A model generated the notes under the pieces. That model ran no database searches. It saw only the letters and a list, made by a program, of their open reading frames with translations, and had not been told where the DNA came from. The translations under genes and the position numbers were made by a program. DNA of 64,000 bases from an uncultured Alphaproteobacteria bacterium (GTDB lineage: Bacteria > Pseudomonadota > Alphaproteobacteria > Micavibrionales > Micavibrionaceae): assembly GCA_937934135.1 (NCBI GenBank), contig CALHAW010000002.1, forward strand, positions 1 through 64,000, read 5' to 3'. Shown here piece after piece: positions 61,764 to 64,000 of this stretch; the first letter of the stretch is position 1; each line of letters begins with the position of its first letter.

Positions 61764-62804
61764 ATGTTTAAGAAATTTTTATTGAAATTACTGCCTGTCT
61801 TATTGATGGTCGGGTTTGTTATATTATTTACCGACTCCGCTTTTGCGCAAGATGGCGCACTCCCCGGAAATTCAGATGGATCACCAGGCGCAGGTGGTGG
61901 ACGTGATACTAGAGGAGCGGCTGGGCAAACACTTGGTTCTGTTATTAAAAATCTCTTTACGTCAACAGCAGGCGTACCCGATTTATTCGCAGCCTTTTCC
62001 TATCTTTTCGGCCTCATTCTTGGAATATGGGGGATTTTCAAATTAAAGGCACATGTCGAAAACCCAAACCAAGTCGAAATTTGGGACCCCATGAAAAGAT
62101 TTTTGGCAGGGGGTGCTTTCTTTGCGCTTCCTTTCATGTTGGCTGTTGTTCAAAATTCTCTAAACCCTGAAGGGGAAGGCAACCTAGAAGGAAGTAGTTT
62201 TAACACCAAAGACGCTTCTGGGACGGGGCTAGATGGAAAGCTTGTTGATCTGGTGCGGGATATATGGGAGCCAATGCAATTCCTGATGCTTGGGTTTTGT
62301 TATCTCGCTGGAATCATCTTCATTATTATTGGTATTTCACGCCTGTTAAAATCAGAACAAGAAGGCTCCAAAGGCCCCCTTGGCTTTGGCACAGTCATGA
62401 TGTTTTTAGTGGGAGGCGTTTTGCTTTCTATCAATCCTATACTGGGTGCGGCGGTCAACTCCCTCTTTCAAACGGGCGCAGAAAACAACGCCGCTTTAAC
62501 ATATACAGACGGTTTAGGGGACGGCGGAAAACATGCAAATGCCGTAATTGGTGCCATCATGGCCTTTGTCTCCATCATAGGCTTCATAAGCTTTATACGC
62601 GGATTCTTTATTATGAAAGACGTTGCCAATGGGAATGGGCAGGCATCCGTGATGGCAGGAATAACACATATTCTTGGCGGGGCGCTTGCCGTTAATTTGG
62701 GCGGGTTTATTAAGGCTGTACAATCCACATTAGGTATCACCGAATTTGGCTTAACCATCAGCTCGGCAGAGCCTTATCTCACAAGTGTGGCGTTCCTTGC
62801 TTAA
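61764..62804 (+). CDS. IcmC/IcmD (DotE/DotP)-like membrane protein with three paired-helix modules
   Basis: 346 residues. A signal peptide (FLLKLLPVLLMVGFVILFTD, cut after AFAQ) and a Gly-rich linker precede three similar two-helix modules: AFSYLFGLILGIWGIFKLKAHV then AGGAFFALPFML; GFCYLAGIIFIIIGISRLLK then MFLVGGVLLSINPI; and AFVSIIGFISFIRGFFIMKD then ITHILGGALAVNLGGF. Each resembles the small inner-membrane components IcmD/DotP and IcmC/DotE of type IVB secretion systems (hydrophobic helix, basic loop, glycine-rich second helix). No other secretion genes are nearby. A strong ribosome binding site (AAGGGG) precedes the start. Function is unproven. Confidence 0.6.
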   Translation: MFKKFLLKLLPVLLMVGFVILFTDSAFAQDGALPGNSDGSPGAGGGRDTRGAAGQTLGSVIKNLFTSTAGVPDLFAAFSYLFGLILGIWGIFKLKAHVENPNQVEIWDPMKRFLAGGAFFALPFMLAVVQNSLNPEGEGNLEGSSFNTKDASGTGLDGKLVDLVRDIWEPMQFLMLGFCYLAGIIFIIIGISRLLKSEQEGSKGPLGFGTVMMFLVGGVLLSINPILGAAVNSLFQTGAENNAALTYTDGLGDGGKHANAVIGAIMAFVSIIGFISFIRGFFIMKDVANGNGQASVMAGITHILGGALAVNLGGFIKAVQSTLGITEFGLTISSAEPYLTSVAFLA

Positions 62805-62846
62805 TTAAACATTGCTGTTCCCTGCGAATAAAACCATAATTTTGAT

Positions 62847-63218
62847 ATGACCTTGCACGACTCAACCCCTGACTTCATTCCACAATTTAACAAAGATGGT
62901 CTTATCGGCGCCATTGCCCAAGATTACATTACAAAAGACGTGCTAATGATGGCCTGGATGAATGAAGACGCCCTACAAAAAACCATTGAAACGGGTGAAG
63001 TCCATTATTGGAGCCGATCAAGACAAGAATTATGGCATAAAGGCGCCACCAGCGGCGCAACACAAATTGTAAAAGAAATAAGAATTGATTGCGATCAAGA
63101 CGCGCTCTTACTCATTATTGAGCAAAAAAATACCGATGCATGCCATACGGGAAGACCGTCCTGTTTTTATAGAAAAATGGAAAATGGAACGCTTATATTT
63201 GACCCCGAAGGCCTTTGA
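62847..63218 (+). CDS. hisI: Phosphoribosyl-AMP cyclohydrolase
   Basis: 123 residues, the stand-alone form without the HisE pyrophosphatase. It opens the adenine ring of phosphoribosyl-AMP in histidine synthesis. Conserved blocks: [53 protein letters not shown] (metal-binding Asp-Cys-Asp) and [14 protein letters not shown] with the zinc cysteines. It stands alone between the IcmC/IcmD-like gene and a signalling gene, away from other his genes. Confidence 0.95.
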   Translation: MTLHDSTPDFIPQFNKDGLIGAIAQDYITKDVLMMAWMNEDALQKTIETGEVHYWSRSRQELWHKGATSGATQIVKEIRIDCDQDALLLIIEQKNTDACHTGRPSCFYRKMENGTLIFDPEGL

Positions 63219-63374
63219 GCCTTTTTTTAAGAGCAAAGTGTGATATTTTATAAATATCGAATCCCTGACAAATATTCGATCCTTGCCTCAACCTCTTCTT
63301 AATGATTTTTTGCTAAAATAAGGAATAAATACGTGACAAATTTTAATATTTTAAGGGAGGGGAAGTAGTAATCG

Positions 63375-64000
63375 ATGGCGCAGGTCAAACAGTCAAAATC
63401 TGTACCGCGCTCAAGACTCAGTCATATCGGTGACCCCTACGACACAATGAACGCCCTTAACCCACTAGAACAAAAAACAAAACACACGATGAAGAATTTC
63501 TTTATCTCTGGCTCAGCGCAAATTTGGAAAAGCCGCTTGAGTTGGCGTATCGCCAGCGTTGTCTTTTTAACTATTCTAATTATTCAGGCCGCGACCTTCA
63601 TTTTAACAGTTCAAGAAAAAGAGCGCGAACAATTTAAACAAATTGAAGAAATCGCCCGCTCTGCAATTACACCAGCTTTGGAAACAACCGCAGGCATGTT
63701 ATCTTCACCGCTCACCCAAAGACAAGCCAACCGCGTTATTTCAACAACAATCGTAAATGGATTAAGTGTTTATTCAACAGATTTACATCTACTGGGACAG
63801 TATGGTGAACCCGTTGCCACAATGATGCTCTCGCTTGATAATATTGGCCGCACTTATCGCAGCCCTGATGGTAGTTCTTACGAATTTATTCTACGGCCCA
63901 ATGATCTCAGAAAGCCTTATATTATTATTGCACGAATTAATTCCGAAGATATAAATCCTTATATTATAAACCACGCCAAAGAATCCGTGATTATCATGTT
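63375..64000 (+). CDS. Membrane signalling protein, N-terminal part (runs off window)
   Basis: About 208 codons seen, open at the right edge. It begins MAQVKQSKSVPRSRLSHIGD after a strong GGGAGGGG ribosome binding site. A cytoplasmic stretch of about 56 residues is followed by one membrane helix (57-79, WRIASVVFLTILIIQAATFI) and a periplasmic region starting with a coiled coil (QEKEREQFKQIEEIARSA). This is the layout of sensor kinases or cyclase-type receptors, but the output domain lies outside the window, so its class cannot be named. Confidence 0.7.
   Translation, partial: MAQVKQSKSVPRSRLSHIGDPYDTMNALNPLEQKTKHTMKNFFISGSAQIWKSRLSWRIASVVFLTILIIQAATFILTVQEKEREQFKQIEEIARSAITPALETTAGMLSSPLTQRQANRVISTTIVNGLSVYSTDLHLLGQYGEPVATMMLSLDNIGRTYRSPDGSSYEFILRPNDLRKPYIIIARINSEDINPYIINHAKESVIIM

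Overview
The window reads as a chromosomal segment of an alphaproteobacterium of moderate-to-low GC. Supporting signs are NDUFA12, the MlaD/DUF2155 pair, SCO1, ClpS-ClpA, a TIGR02300-type protein, GlmU-GlmS, and the rpmH-rnpA-yidD-yidC-engB block. It makes its own vitamins and amino acids (pdxA, panC, dapD, hisI) and degrades fatty acids. Several lineage-restricted proteins (three prepilin-like paralogues, an IcmC/IcmD-like membrane protein, an inactive M32 peptidase homologue) recall Micavibrio-type bacteria. That placement is inference.

Layout. 1-10.1 kb (minus): secE-nusG, rplK-rplA, rplJ-rplL-rpoB-rpoC. The cluster is cut into several transcription units by intrinsic terminators and sigma70-like promoters. 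A gene for a six-repeat protein, with its own promoter and terminator, sits between rplA and rplJ. About ten short hairpin elements with covarying stems fill the gaps. 10.1-21.1 kb: GNAT, a possible structured RNA, then a minus-strand run: ndufa12-mlaD-DUF2155, a tiny membrane ORF, radA, cvpA, purF, a 43-codon ORF, dnaX, a DUF218 gene, ybaB, xth, pdxA. 21.1-29.9 kb: RidA-like protein, lone receiver domain, prepilin-like protein A, clpS-clpA, a D,D-carboxypeptidase with SPOR domain, prepilin-like protein B, SCO1, a FadL porin. 29.9-41.4 kb: SCP2 protein, ABC exporter, panC, acyl-CoA dehydrogenase, M32 pseudo-peptidase, lipoprotein, rhodanese, GlpM-like protein, FadN-type bifunctional enzyme and thiolase. 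FadL, acyl-CoA dehydrogenase, hydratase/dehydrogenase and thiolase together give uptake and beta-oxidation of fatty acids.

41.4-44.3 kb is an AT-rich accessory patch: an orphan ORF, two tandem remnants of one tyrosine integrase, a membrane orphan and a small HTH protein, wedged between the TIGR02300 gene and glmS. 44.3-57.4 kb: glmU-glmS, DUF3108 and FemAB-like genes overlapping by 80 nt, a K+ channel-like protein, M48 lipoprotein peptidase, dapD, an HD-domain gene split in two frames, then rmuC-def-fmt-truA and prepilin-like protein C. 57.4-60.9 kb: engB, yidC, yidD, rnpA, rpmH. 60.9-64 kb: an orphan, the IcmC/IcmD-like protein, hisI and the start of a membrane signalling protein that runs off the edge.

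The most notable items are the catalytically dead M32 homologue, the repeat-protein cassette in the ribosomal cluster, the covarying hairpin family, the three prepilin-like paralogues, and the HD gene whose frame break falls on a slippery-type heptamer. No rRNA, tRNA, CRISPR array or intact insertion sequence was seen.
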